Shown here: in pieces, positions 16,644 to 25,483 of the stretch
How positions within the stretch are numbered: the first letter of the stretch is position 1
Layout: every line of letters starts with the position of its first letter
Assembly (NCBI GenBank): GCA_963726315.1
Contig: CAVSBZ010000005.1
Coordinates: forward strand, 1,364,001 to 1,428,000
Direction of reading: 5' to 3'
DNA: 64,000 nt
DNA from: FEB-25 sp963726315
GTDB lineage: Bacteria > Chloroflexota > Anaerolineae > Anaerolineales > UBA4823
Made by a program: the position numbers and the translations under genes
Notes under the pieces: model-generated
Database searches by the model: none
Told to the model about the DNA's origin: nothing
The model's input: the letters and a program-made list of their open reading frames with translations, nothing else

Positions 16644-17873
16644 ATGGAAACACCTTGGGATCATCGCTATGCCCAACGGACTCAGCGGATGAAAAGCTCA
16701 GCAATACGTGAGTTACTCAAGTTGACGGAAAACCCAGAAGTTATCTCCTTTGCCGGCGGATTGCCTGCTCCGGATGTATTCCCAGTAGATGAATTTACCG
16801 CAGCATGCGAGACCGTTTTAAAAGAATGGGGTGCGGAGGCTTTGCAATACGGTTCCACTGAAGGCTACAAACCCCTTCGCGAGATGATCGCTCGGCATAC
16901 CAGCCGGTACGGGATCAGTGTTTCGCAAGATAATATCCTGATCACCAGCGGGAGCCAGCAAGCGCTGGATATGATTGGAAAGGTATTTATTAACCGAGGC
17001 GACCGGATCCTGGTTGAAGAACCTACCTACCTTGGAGCACTGCAAGCCTGGAATGCGTATGGGGCAGAATACGTCACCGTGCCGATGGACGAGAATGGTA
17101 TGGTCACAGATGCCCTGGAAAACGCATTACGCTCGGGAGTGAAGTTCATTTATGTATTACCTAATTTTCAAAACCCAACCGGTGTAACATTATCGCTGGA
17201 ACGGCGGCATCAGCTGATCGAAATTGCCGACCGATACGGGGTGCCGATCATCGAGGACGACCCATACGGGCAATTGAGGTATGAAGGAGAAAATTTACCA
17301 TCCATCGTCAGTCTGGATAATGAATTCCGAAAAAATGGGACCGATGAATATGCAGGTAATGTGATTTACCTGAGTACGTTTTCAAAAACACTGGCACCAG
17401 GATTACGGCTGGCGTGGGTGGTAGCACCAACGCAGGTAATACGGAAGCTGGTGCAGGCAAAACAAGGAGCAGATTTACATACTGCGACATTTAATCAGAT
17501 CGTAGCTTACGAAGTAGCCCGGGGAGGTTTCCTGGACAGACATATCTGGTTAATCAGGCGGGTGTATGGCGAGCGACGAAATATCATGTTGGATGCGATG
17601 GAAGAATTATTTCCACCCGGAGTAACTTGGACCAAGCCCCAAGGTGGATTATTCCTATGGGGAATGCTGCCGAAAGGGATGGATACCACGGAGATATTCA
17701 AAGTCGCAGTATCGCGCAATGTGGCATTCGTCCCTGGGACCTCCTTTTTCGCCCTGGGTGGAGGCGAGAATACGATGCGGTTGAATTTCTCATATTCCAA
17801 CCCAGACCAGATACAGACCGGGATTGAGAGGTTGGCGAATGTATTGAAGGAGACAATCCTTGCGGGTAAGTGA
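16644..17873 (+). CDS. PLP-dependent class I/II aminotransferase (LysN/2-aminoadipate type)
   Basis: A 409-aa fold-type I aminotransferase close to the 2-aminoadipate/branched-chain or multi-substrate group (LysN, also MocR-catalytic-domain-like). Family signs are ISFAGGLPAPDVFP near the N-terminus, QYGSTEGYKPLREMIA, the cofactor-binding SGSQQALDMIGKVF, LPNFQNPTGVTLSLERR, IIEDDPYGQLRY, and the PLP lysine in TFSKTLAPGLRLAW (Lys248). It transfers amino groups between an amino acid and 2-oxoglutarate; the exact donor cannot be told. GGAGAG precedes the ATG. It follows the terminator of the glyA-gcvT gene and seems separately transcribed. Confidence 0.92.
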   Translation: METPWDHRYAQRTQRMKSSAIRELLKLTENPEVISFAGGLPAPDVFPVDEFTAACETVLKEWGAEALQYGSTEGYKPLREMIARHTSRYGISVSQDNILITSGSQQALDMIGKVFINRGDRILVEEPTYLGALQAWNAYGAEYVTVPMDENGMVTDALENALRSGVKFIYVLPNFQNPTGVTLSLERRHQLIEIADRYGVPIIEDDPYGQLRYEGENLPSIVSLDNEFRKNGTDEYAGNVIYLSTFSKTLAPGLRLAWVVAPTQVIRKLVQAKQGADLHTATFNQIVAYEVARGGFLDRHIWLIRRVYGERRNIMLDAMEELFPPGVTWTKPQGGLFLWGMLPKGMDTTEIFKVAVSRNVAFVPGTSFFALGGGENTMRLNFSYSNPDQIQTGIERLANVLKETILAGK

Positions 17874-18124
17874 AATTGAGTAGGGTGGTGGGAAGATCTC
17901 GAATATCATTGGTTTGATGACGTGGGGAGCTGCATTATATTATTAATAAAAAAAAGAAAATTCAAATCGAAACGAATCCGATTTTGAGGTGTGATTTTCA
18001 GTTGGAAAGGTGCTAGCAGGGTGGAGGGGGAATTTAATAGTACGTGTAGTGAAGAGAATATCTGCAGATCCATGTAATTACTCACCGAGAGCAAAAACCA
18101 CATTTGATTATAGATAAAACACAG

Positions 18125-18193
18125 TGCAGATTGCTTCAAGATCAGAAGAGCACTGCTCTTTTCCCCGAAAAACATCGGGGATACCGCAATGAC
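18125..18193. repeat. Degenerate palindromic intergenic element, copy 1
   Basis: Begins GCAGATTGCTTC and ends CGCAATGAC, the two ends of a widespread non-coding palindromic repeat (ATTGCTTCG...CGCAATGAC) seen between genes in many bacteria. The interior contains its own hairpins (GAAGAGCACTGCTCTTTTC; CCCCGAAAAACATCGGGG). Confidence 0.6.
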
Positions 18194-18246
18194 AAAAATG
18201 TGGTCCGATTATAGAATTCAATATTTTGCGAACTTTATGGATGCTG

Positions 18247-18282
18247 TTGTGAGTAATTACAGATCCATGTAATTACTCACAA
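18247..18282. repeat. Perfect 14-bp inverted repeat
   Basis: TTGTGAGTAATTAC and GTAATTACTCACAA flank the 8-nt spacer AGATCCAT. It is the complete copy of the repeat described for 18065-18466. It could be a regulator site or a hairpin in RNA. Confidence 0.85.
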
Positions 18283-18317
18283 TAACTGGCAAGTTGTCGC
18301 CTACTTCGCAGAACAAA

Positions 18318-18392
18318 GAGCAGATTGCTTCGTCGAGCTTCGGAATTTCGCAATAAACCTGGATTCATAGAGTGCTCTTCTCGCAATGACAA
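18318..18392. repeat. Degenerate palindromic intergenic element, copy 2
   Basis: Starts GAGCAGATTGCTTCGTCGAG and ends CTCGCAATGACAA, the same ends as copy 1, with a different interior. The two copies lie either side of the perfect inverted repeat. Confidence 0.6.
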
Positions 18393-18750
18393 TTAATAGG
18401 ATCTACGTGATTGATCCAAAATCATACATTGATAAAACTTTTCGAGGTGGTGAGTAATTACAGATCAATTATAGCACATATGTTCTAATCCACAAGAGGT
18501 TTAAGGAGTTTAAGGGAAGCGTAGGGTAAAGATCAGCAATTAGTATATAGTGGTTAGCGGTTAGCTAAAAATCCGGTGGGTCAAGTTTTAAGATTAGTTT
18601 TTGGGAAAAAAGGAGGAGTAAGGTTAGATGGATGTACTAGAGGAGCACCGGTCAAAGTATCTTGGTATACGAATAAGGCGAATAGGAATAAAAGAGACAA
18701 AAATATTTTGACCTGGGATGGATGATGGACACCGGAAGACCCCCCTCCTG

Positions 18751-18787
18751 CCTCACCCGATTTCCAAAGAACGGAAATCAGGTGAGG
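18751..18787. repeat. Long hairpin
   Basis: CCTCACCCGATTTCC pairs with GGAAATCAGGTGAGG around a 7-nt loop with one internal C/A mismatch. No T tract follows on either side, so termination is doubtful. Confidence 0.7.
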
Positions 18788-18922
18788 AGTAAGAAAACAA
18801 CCTTGAAAGGGGCACAAATACACTGATGATGAATTGGTAACTCTGACCTCACATTACAAAACCAGAGGGACCTGGTATCCTGCAACCACTAAAAACACCT
18901 GATTTTGGGAGGGGAAATTGAA

Positions 18923-18958
18923 CACCTCCCCCAATAGGAAGACAGCATGGGGGAGGTG
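18923..18958 (-). terminator. Ten-bp hairpin, possible terminator of the FKBP gene
   Basis: CACCTCCCCC and GGGGGAGGTG are perfect inverted arms about 60 nt beyond the 3' end of the FKBP gene. Downstream on the minus strand only a weak TTCAATTT follows, so this is a possible terminator. Confidence 0.5.
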
Positions 18959-19017
18959 ATTGAAGCAATGGGATATATATCCGGTTGATGATCGGGCGAT
19001 TAAACAGCCAGAAAGGT

Positions 19018-19563
19018 TTACTTAATACTCACAAGCTGGACCTCAAATGTGAGGGTAGAATTTGGCGGGATAACGGAACCGCTACCGGTTGCTCCATATG
19101 CCAACTCGGGTGGGATAACCAGCAAACGGGTACCATTCACCTTCATTCCCTGTACTCCTTCATCCCAACCGGGAATGACCTGACCAGAGCCGAGGGTAAA
19201 ACTAAATTGAGAGTTCAGATTTGAATCAAAAGAAGTGCCATCAGCCAGCCAGCCGATATAATTAACTGTTACTGTATTTCCGGTGGCAGCAGTAGGACCA
19301 TCGCCAACCTGCAAATCTTCATACACCAACCCAGAAGCGGTAGTGACGGCATTTGCTGATGGAGTGGGTGGAGTGGTATCCAGTGTACCAATTGGGTATG
19401 AACCACTGGCTGAACTTGTTGATCTGGCTTTGTAATCTCTATAGATAAAAATTCCTATGACTACTACTGCCAGGGCAATGATCACACCAATGATCACACG
19501 CTGGCGATTACGTCGAGCAATGCGTTCGGCGCGGCGCTGTTCTCGTAAAGCTGCTTTGGTCAT
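19018..19563 (-). CDS. FKBP-type peptidyl-prolyl cis-trans isomerase, membrane-anchored
   Basis: A prolyl isomerase/chaperone held outside the cytoplasmic membrane. Start at 19563 is chosen for the GGAGGTGTCC immediately upstream. Residues about 1-24 are strongly basic (KAALREQRRAERIARRNRQR), followed by a single membrane helix (about 24-43), a short Ser/Thr/Pro linker, then the FKBP fold: ASGLVYEDLQVGDGPTAATG, VTVNYIGWLADGTSFDSN, FTLGSGQVIPGWDEGVQGM and IPPELAYGATGSG. The active-site aromatic residues (Tyr, Phe, Asp, Ile, Tyr) are conserved. It lies downstream of the two secreted carboxypeptidases on the same strand and may aid folding of exported proteins. Confidence 0.93.
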   Translation of the reverse strand: MTKAALREQRRAERIARRNRQRVIIGVIIALAVVVIGIFIYRDYKARSTSSASGSYPIGTLDTTPPTPSANAVTTASGLVYEDLQVGDGPTAATGNTVTVNYIGWLADGTSFDSNLNSQFSFTLGSGQVIPGWDEGVQGMKVNGTRLLVIPPELAYGATGSGSVIPPNSTLTFEVQLVSIK

Positions 19564-19590
19564 GGACACCTCCAAAAGTGAGTGAGAGTT

Positions 19591-19628
19591 TGGGTGCTGC
19601 AAATTTTACCCGATAATTGCAGCACCCA
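19591..19628 (-). terminator. Perfect 12-bp hairpin between the M14 peptidase and FKBP genes
   Basis: TGGGTGCTGCAA pairs with TTGCAGCACCCA around a 14-nt loop, 7 nt beyond the peptidase stop codon. There is no clear T tract on the minus strand, so it may be a terminator, a processing site or an mRNA stabiliser. Confidence 0.6.
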
Positions 19629-19634
19629 ACACAC

Positions 19635-22577
19635 CTATTTCCTCGTTAGCGGGAGGAATATCTCAAAACTAATGTTAACAACTAGGCTGTCAGTCACCGG
19701 CTCCAGCATAAAATCGTTCCACACAGATACCTGGACAGTGTAGGTTCCTCCAGCGGCATAAGTATGGAAGAAGAGTAACGGCTCGATCATCGATGTGCTT
19801 GTGACGACTGTGCCATCCCCAAAGGCGATGATGTAATTAATTGGTTTGGCGGCATCATCGGGCAGGAGGTCGGCTTTAAAATCGACTGATTCACGCGGGT
19901 AGATTGTCCCGGTAGTAACCTGGGTAAGATCCACGCTGGTGATCGCTGAAGGTTCGACAGTCACAGTGTGCGTGATACTATCTGTGCCGAGGTTATTGGT
20001 GGCATCCAATGTCACTGTGTAGGACCCAGAAGCAGTGTAGTTGTAAGAGGGATTAATATCCGTTGAAGTACCAATCCCATCACCGAAATCCCAGGCATAA
20101 TCCATGGGTTCTGAACCGGTGGTCTGATTGGTAAATTGCATTGGATCACCAAGGGAAACCGGGCTGTTGCTGGTGAATTCAGCCAGGGGAGCGGTGGGAG
20201 CCATACAGCCTGGACCGCCAGCGGTAAGTGAGATGTCATCGATGTGCCAGCCATCGTAATTGGTATTACTATCGCTGGTGAAATGGAAGCGAATACGGGC
20301 ATTCGCCTGACCATCCAAAGCTGGAATGGCAAGCTCTTCCTGCATCCAGGTCTGAGAGCCATCGTATGATTGCACGGCAGTCCATCCACTACCAGTGGAA
20401 TACTCGACCGTACCATAATCCCAGCCCGCTTCGGTTTGATATTCATGCCAGAAGCTTAGCGTTACACCGGTTGCGTCACTCAGATCGATAGTTGGCGAGG
20501 TAAGCGACACGTTGCGGTAGTCCTGGTAATTTCCACCTGGGCTGTCCGTCCAGGAATGGGTAGGGCTGTGAGAAGCTTCGGTGGTAATTGCCCAAGGGTT
20601 ATCGGCGGTCCAACCGAGGTTGCCATTTTCCACGTCATCGCTGAAGACACCGCAGATTGGATACAGAAGGAAATCCTGCTGGACCGTTTCATAGTTTTGG
20701 GCAACAACCCCATTAGCTATGGCGGGAGCGAAGTTGTCTGCATCGGCAACCATGTCATACGTACCGCTGATAACAGTCATGCTGTAATAACCGGTCGCGG
20801 GATCGCTGGTAGTATTAAACAATCCGGCTGTGATACTGGCGGCGACCGGCAGATTATTACCTGCTTCGAGGACATAGCCCTCAATGACCGGAGATACTCC
20901 AGGTTCGACAATGTACAGGAAAGCCGAGCTGGCAACACCCCAATTATTGTTGACATCCTTGCTTTCAACAAAGATGGTATGCCTGCCTGAAGCAAGTCCA
21001 GTGGTGTCTATAGTGCCCTGGATAGCTTCAATATAGTTGTTAAAACTCCCATCGCTGGCGGACATAGGATAGGTGACTGTATCGGTGATCCAGGATGGAC
21101 TATCGATGGAATAACGAGCTTCGGCAATATTCTGATGTGGTTCTCCACCAGCGTAGCGACCATCATTGGCAGTAGCAGTTACCAGGACAGGCTCACCTGG
21201 GGTGACGGCAGCAGGTGAAGTAAGAACATCGAAAAAGTCAGGACCCGCGGGAGTCATGTAGGGTCGGTACGCAGTCTTGAAAGCGTAAAGGAGGGCATCG
21301 CGGTTTTCGGGGTAATCGGTATTTTCGAACGAACCGCAGTTTTGGAAGAATTCACCAGCCATCTCAAAGGTGAAACCTGGAACGCCTAAAGTGCCATAGA
21401 TGAACTCATCTGTGGTACCACTGGTCTGATAAAGCTGGTAGCTTTGCTGAGGAGTGTAGCTGTTGAAGTACGCCAGGTGGCGACCTAAAGTTTGCAGCTG
21501 AGTACCGTTAGGCGCTGGTGAAGATGTCCACCCCCATGGCCAGAGGACAAGGGCAGCGGCACTATGCAACGTGATGAAGACGCCGGTTAAGTCCAGCGGG
21601 GCAGGGTCACCATCACCCGGACCGCGCTGATCGGGGAAGAGAGTCTGGACGAACAATTCAATCGCCTGGACTTCCGGTTCGGAGCCGGCGGAAGGACCCA
21701 TGTAGGTTTCATCGCATGCGTAGGGACTGGAACCACCATGATTCCATTTGAAGGTGCTATTACGATTTAAATCGGTGCCCCAACTTCCAGGATCATTACA
21801 ACCGTCATCATTGTCCACGTTCTTGCGCCAGTAATTACCCTGTTCAGCCAGTTTACGCCCATCCGGATTGTCCATAGAGACGATGTAGACGCGGAAATAA
21901 TCCAAAAGCCAGGTAACGTCGGGGTCAACACCGTAATTATTAATCAGATACTCGGCATAACGGGTTGCCAGCTCAGCCGTGGCGTATTCCCGGGCATGGA
22001 TCTCTGCCATGAGGAAGAAGGTGGGTTTTTCGTCGACCACACCAAAATTTTCATTTGTAAGCCGGAGAGCCAGAATATCGTATCCGGGTAATCCACCGGG
22101 CATAACCTTTTCCCAGCTATCGCCGATATCAATTAACTGAGCCATATCGGAGTGATTGAGGGCGATATTCTGCAGAGAGATGTAAGTTTCTTCTACGGTG
22201 CGGTAGCAGGGAAAGCCGGGGATAGAGTCGGTGCCCTGACCGGGCAATGCTTCCCGGGGCTGATTGAGTAATTTGGTCTTACTCAGGTCAACCTCAAGGT
22301 GATATCCAGCCTGCTGCAATGAAGAAAATTCGCTGGGAGTGAGGATTGCAAGGGCGAAGCCTTGTGCTTTGTCTACATGAAGGATATCGTAGCGGGCAGC
22401 AAGCTGGTTAAGATCATCTTGATTGTTGAAATACAGCCTGACAACGAGCGATTGTTCAGCTGCCTGGTTGACTGGCTGCGCTAGAGGGGAGGTTTGCAGT
22501 GAGGCTGCACTGGCACTCGAAACCAATCCCACGAGCATAGTAATAAGCACTATGATTGATAACAATTTACTCTTCAT
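19635..22577 (-). CDS. Secreted M14-family zinc carboxypeptidase with PKD domains
   Basis: A 980-aa exported metallopeptidase. Start at 22577 is preceded by GGAG. Signal peptide about 1-25 ends SASAA. The M14 catalytic domain at about 125-440 has zinc ligands His194 and Glu197 (MAEIHAREYAT) and His338 (TLHSA), substrate-binding DLNRN at 269-273 and catalytic Glu405 in FTFEMAG. A carboxypeptidase-regulatory-like domain, a lectin/MAM-like beta-sandwich (WTADNPW to DGWHIDDISL), and PKD repeats (YAWDFGDG and IIAFGDGT) follow. The C-terminus is FEIFLPLTRK, a short 'FLPL' tail shared with the neighbouring paralogue. It probably degrades extracellular protein; the anchor or sorting route is unknown. 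Confidence 0.92.
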   Translation of the reverse strand: MKSKLLSIIVLITMLVGLVSSASAASLQTSPLAQPVNQAAEQSLVVRLYFNNQDDLNQLAARYDILHVDKAQGFALAILTPSEFSSLQQAGYHLEVDLSKTKLLNQPREALPGQGTDSIPGFPCYRTVEETYISLQNIALNHSDMAQLIDIGDSWEKVMPGGLPGYDILALRLTNENFGVVDEKPTFFLMAEIHAREYATAELATRYAEYLINNYGVDPDVTWLLDYFRVYIVSMDNPDGRKLAEQGNYWRKNVDNDDGCNDPGSWGTDLNRNSTFKWNHGGSSPYACDETYMGPSAGSEPEVQAIELFVQTLFPDQRGPGDGDPAPLDLTGVFITLHSAAALVLWPWGWTSSPAPNGTQLQTLGRHLAYFNSYTPQQSYQLYQTSGTTDEFIYGTLGVPGFTFEMAGEFFQNCGSFENTDYPENRDALLYAFKTAYRPYMTPAGPDFFDVLTSPAAVTPGEPVLVTATANDGRYAGGEPHQNIAEARYSIDSPSWITDTVTYPMSASDGSFNNYIEAIQGTIDTTGLASGRHTIFVESKDVNNNWGVASSAFLYIVEPGVSPVIEGYVLEAGNNLPVAASITAGLFNTTSDPATGYYSMTVISGTYDMVADADNFAPAIANGVVAQNYETVQQDFLLYPICGVFSDDVENGNLGWTADNPWAITTEASHSPTHSWTDSPGGNYQDYRNVSLTSPTIDLSDATGVTLSFWHEYQTEAGWDYGTVEYSTGSGWTAVQSYDGSQTWMQEELAIPALDGQANARIRFHFTSDSNTNYDGWHIDDISLTAGGPGCMAPTAPLAEFTSNSPVSLGDPMQFTNQTTGSEPMDYAWDFGDGIGTSTDINPSYNYTASGSYTVTLDATNNLGTDSITHTVTVEPSAITSVDLTQVTTGTIYPRESVDFKADLLPDDAAKPINYIIAFGDGTVVTSTSMIEPLLFFHTYAAGGTYTVQVSVWNDFMLEPVTDSLVVNISFEIFLPLTRK

Positions 22578-22592
22578 AATCTCCTCTTTATT

Positions 22593-22633
22593 CCCAGCCA
22601 TTCACACCTGGTGAATAAGCGTAAATGGCTGGG
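22593..22633. repeat. Hairpin between the two carboxypeptidase genes
   Basis: CCCAGCCATT/AATGGCTGGG, with a smaller nested hairpin TTCACACCTGGTGAA in its loop. A T5 tract follows on the plus strand only, opposite to the direction of the genes, so its role as a terminator for the upstream peptidase is uncertain. Confidence 0.55.
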
Positions 22634-22655
22634 GGTTTTTATATACTCACAATAT

Positions 22656-25421
22656 TTACTGATTTTGGGAGAGAGGTAAGAACATACTATACCAGTCGGT
22701 ATCTGTACGTAGTGTTACCACATGACCGGAACCACTGCTGGAGACAACGTTTACCGAGGTAAGATTTAAGTCTCCAGAAGCAACATCAAAAGGAACATGG
22801 ACAGTGATGATAAAGGTGGCACTTTCACCGACATTAACCGGACCGACATCTGCCGGTCCATCCGCTGGCCAGCCACCTGCAACCACATGTATCGAATACG
22901 TATCAGCGATATTGCCGGTGTTGGTGACCTGGACTGAAAATTGTACGGTTGTACCTGCTCCATGAGCGACCAGGACCGGCTCGACTGCTGCGACTTCGAA
23001 ACTATATACGGTTGTCACTGAGGTGGTGAGCGTTGATTCGGCTACCGCTGAAGCATTGCCTTGAGAGGTGGCTTCGATTGAGGCAGTATCAAAATCACCC
23101 GGTAAAGCACCCAAGGGCACATCGACCAGGATATTTATATCGGTAGATGATCCGGGCTGCAATGGTCCCACTGTCGCTGGCATCGTCACCGTCCACAAAC
23201 TGGTGGACTCAAGGTTATATGTATCGGCTATGTTGCCAGCATTAGTCAGGTGCAGGACATAGGCAACCTGCTCGCCTGGATTACCTGCATTTTCTGAAGT
23301 GGGGGGAGTGAGTGTGACTGAGTATAAATTAGCAGTAGTGGTCAGGTTCGAAACCGCGCTGATCTCAGGATCAAATTGAGAAGTGGCAGTCACAACCGCG
23401 GTATCCGACTCGCCATCGTTGGCATCCGCAGGGATCGTAACCTGCACATCGAAAGCTTCGGTACCAGCAGGTGCGATGGGTCCGATGGTGAGGGGAGCAT
23501 CGAATAACCAGCCACTGACCACTGAAATGTCATAGCTATCAGTGTTCTGACCGATATTGGTGATCTCCAAATGGTAGGTAACCGTCATTCCAGGGTCATC
23601 CTGGGCGGAGTCTGCTGCAGGGGTCAGCATTACCCCATAAGCAGGGGTAGTAACGTCGAGGAAGATGGCGGTGAAGGGACCCCAGAAGCCATTTGCATTC
23701 ATCCCATGAACCAGGATGTAATGCTTTCCTTCGAGCAGACCGGTGGTATCTACAACCGCGGCAACAGCTTCGGTGGTTTCATCCCAAGCGCCATCGACAG
23801 CGGACATGGCAGTTCCAGCACCATCCACACCGGGGGCATCGATGAAGAATTCAGCTCCAGCGATATTGGTGAGCGGCTCGCCTGGGTAACGCTGATCGAG
23901 GATTGTGCCAGACAGGTTAACAGGTAAACCACCCGGCACGGTAATAGGATCAACGACTAAACTCTGTGCGTCAGGTCCGTACGCAGTTTTATAGGGTGAG
24001 CCTGAGATTTTATTGGCATACACCCAGGAGGGACCCATTTCAGCCCAGAAATTGCGCGGCATACCGTCGGTACCATCCTGGCAGCCATACGGCGGGAAGA
24101 AATCACCGCAGGTTCCATACGTGGGACCAATTTCATAGGTGTAAGCAGGGATACCCAGCTTCCCATACATAAAATCGATCATGCCACCGTCTACGGTATA
24201 CAGGAAACCGGTGGGATCCATAATTTCGCCAGTCTCTTCTGCAAGTTTATGCCCAATGGTACTCAATTGGGCACTATTCGGTGTTTGGCCGCAATTTGGA
24301 GCACATTCATAAGCCCACAGGATTTCATCCTGGTAAGAATGCAGGGAGATAAAAATACCGGGAGTAGTATCTGGGGCTGCCGGTGGAAATTCATCATCCC
24401 CGTTCGGACCATTCCAATCGCCGAATATCTGAGCGGCAAAAGCTTGCATGGCTGCAGTTTCCGGCTCAGAGGCACGATTCGGACCGCGATAGGTATCACC
24501 GCAAGGGTTCGGGTCGGACCCACCACAACAGCCCCATTTAAAGCTGCTATTGCGGTTTAAGTCGACTCCGAATGAGGTGGCGCAGCCATCATTATTATCC
24601 ACGTTCTTGCGCCAATACTCAGTCCAATCGATTTCGTTGACCACGTGACCATCGGGATTTTCGGACACGATGACATAAACGACATGATGGTTCACCAACC
24701 AGGTCACATCCGCATCAATACCGTAGCCTCCATGACCAAGATAACCCGAGGTAAAGTACTTGATGTAGCGGATCGCCATTTCAGGTGTGGATACCTCACG
24801 AGCGTGGGTGTTTGCCATCAAAATGAACGGAGGTTTGGATGAAATTTCACCGTATTGAGGGTCTTCATTAGTAACCCGCAGCGCCCAAATATCGCGGTGA
24901 TATTCTCCCTGTGTGCCAAGCCAGGCGTCGCCAATATCAAGTAGTTCCGTGAGATTTGGGTAAGTGCCATTGGTATCCTGCATGAAGTTCAGCATATACA
25001 GGTTATTGGAGTTGGGATTGAAGGCGTCGAAATATGAGTAGCGTGGGTCGAGGGCAGCAGTAGGAGCTTGAAGCTCGGCTGTTTTAGCTTGATCGACCTC
25101 CACCCGATAACCCTGAAGTGCCAACCAATCTTTTTGGGCAGGAACCACCGCGGCAACGGCATAACCTGAACCTGGTGAAATACCTGGCAGAGGGTGTACT
25201 TCCCAGACATCCAACTGACCGGCGACAGCATTTAATTGATCTTGGCTGTCATAATACAGATTAATCACAAGTTCTTGAGATTGGTCCACTCCCAAAGAGA
25301 CGTCAGTTGACGTTTGGTTGGAGGCAGCGGTGCGATTGTTTTGATCGAGATATAGACCACCGACCAAGAACAGGGTTACGATCAAAATGGTTATCAATAT
25401 AAACCGTGATTTACTTTTCAT
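22656..25421 (-). CDS. Secreted M14-family zinc carboxypeptidase, paralogue with CARDB-like repeats
   Basis: A 921-aa exported metallopeptidase. Both paralogues begin MKSK and share the plan: signal/anchor helix (about 7-25), a propeptide-like region ending in a 'GYRVEVD' segment, then the M14 domain. Zinc ligands are His206 and Glu209 (THAREVS) and His361 (ISLHS); DLNRN is at 287-291 and catalytic Glu430 in YTYEIGP. The C-terminal half has three or four immunoglobulin-like repeats of the NPCBM/CARDB-associated type (YHLEITNIGQNTDSYDISVV, YVLHLTNAGNIADTYNLEST, FSVQVTNTGNIADTYSIHVV). It ends WYSMFLPLSQNQ. The genes are tandem, 78 nt apart, and arose by duplication followed by swapping of the C-terminal repeats. 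Confidence 0.92.
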   Translation of the reverse strand: MKSKSRFILITILIVTLFLVGGLYLDQNNRTAASNQTSTDVSLGVDQSQELVINLYYDSQDQLNAVAGQLDVWEVHPLPGISPGSGYAVAAVVPAQKDWLALQGYRVEVDQAKTAELQAPTAALDPRYSYFDAFNPNSNNLYMLNFMQDTNGTYPNLTELLDIGDAWLGTQGEYHRDIWALRVTNEDPQYGEISSKPPFILMANTHAREVSTPEMAIRYIKYFTSGYLGHGGYGIDADVTWLVNHHVVYVIVSENPDGHVVNEIDWTEYWRKNVDNNDGCATSFGVDLNRNSSFKWGCCGGSDPNPCGDTYRGPNRASEPETAAMQAFAAQIFGDWNGPNGDDEFPPAAPDTTPGIFISLHSYQDEILWAYECAPNCGQTPNSAQLSTIGHKLAEETGEIMDPTGFLYTVDGGMIDFMYGKLGIPAYTYEIGPTYGTCGDFFPPYGCQDGTDGMPRNFWAEMGPSWVYANKISGSPYKTAYGPDAQSLVVDPITVPGGLPVNLSGTILDQRYPGEPLTNIAGAEFFIDAPGVDGAGTAMSAVDGAWDETTEAVAAVVDTTGLLEGKHYILVHGMNANGFWGPFTAIFLDVTTPAYGVMLTPAADSAQDDPGMTVTYHLEITNIGQNTDSYDISVVSGWLFDAPLTIGPIAPAGTEAFDVQVTIPADANDGESDTAVVTATSQFDPEISAVSNLTTTANLYSVTLTPPTSENAGNPGEQVAYVLHLTNAGNIADTYNLESTSLWTVTMPATVGPLQPGSSTDINILVDVPLGALPGDFDTASIEATSQGNASAVAESTLTTSVTTVYSFEVAAVEPVLVAHGAGTTVQFSVQVTNTGNIADTYSIHVVAGGWPADGPADVGPVNVGESATFIITVHVPFDVASGDLNLTSVNVVSSSGSGHVVTLRTDTDWYSMFLPLSQNQ

Positions 25422-25483
25422 CCAAGCATTCTCCTTCTCAAAATTATTTGAATAATGACTGATTACTGGGTTAATTTAATTGG

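Larger units (their letters stand above)
18065..18466. repeat. Three copies of a GTGAGTAATTAC / GTAATTACTCAC repeat
   Basis: Copy A (18065-18085) reads CAGATCCATGTAATTACTCA plus C, a right half. Copy B (18247-18282) is a full inverted repeat. Copy C (18450-18466) reads GTGAGTAATTACAGATC, a left half. The shared AGATC spacer shows that they are copies of one element, not chance palindromes. Spacing between copies is about 180 bp. They may be the ends of small mobile units or binding sites. Confidence 0.7.
17874..19017. other. Repeat-rich intergenic region without a recognised gene
   Basis: About 1.1 kb without a credible reading frame. It holds three copies of a GTGAGTAATTAC-type repeat, two copies of a degenerate palindromic element with 'AGATTGCTTC...CGCAATGAC' ends, and two long hairpins, annotated separately. 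Base composition wanders (purine-rich at 18470-18720). The short frames on either strand lack ribosome binding sites and family-like sequence. Confidence 0.6.

Noticed and set aside
17874..19017. Hidden genes in the 1.1-kb gap
   Set aside because: Frames there are short, have no ribosome binding sites and no family-like sequence; the repeats and hairpins explain the structure seen.
22593..22633. Intrinsic terminator of the upstream M14 gene
   Set aside because: The hairpin is real, but the T tract is on the wrong side for the minus-strand gene, so it was kept only as a hairpin.
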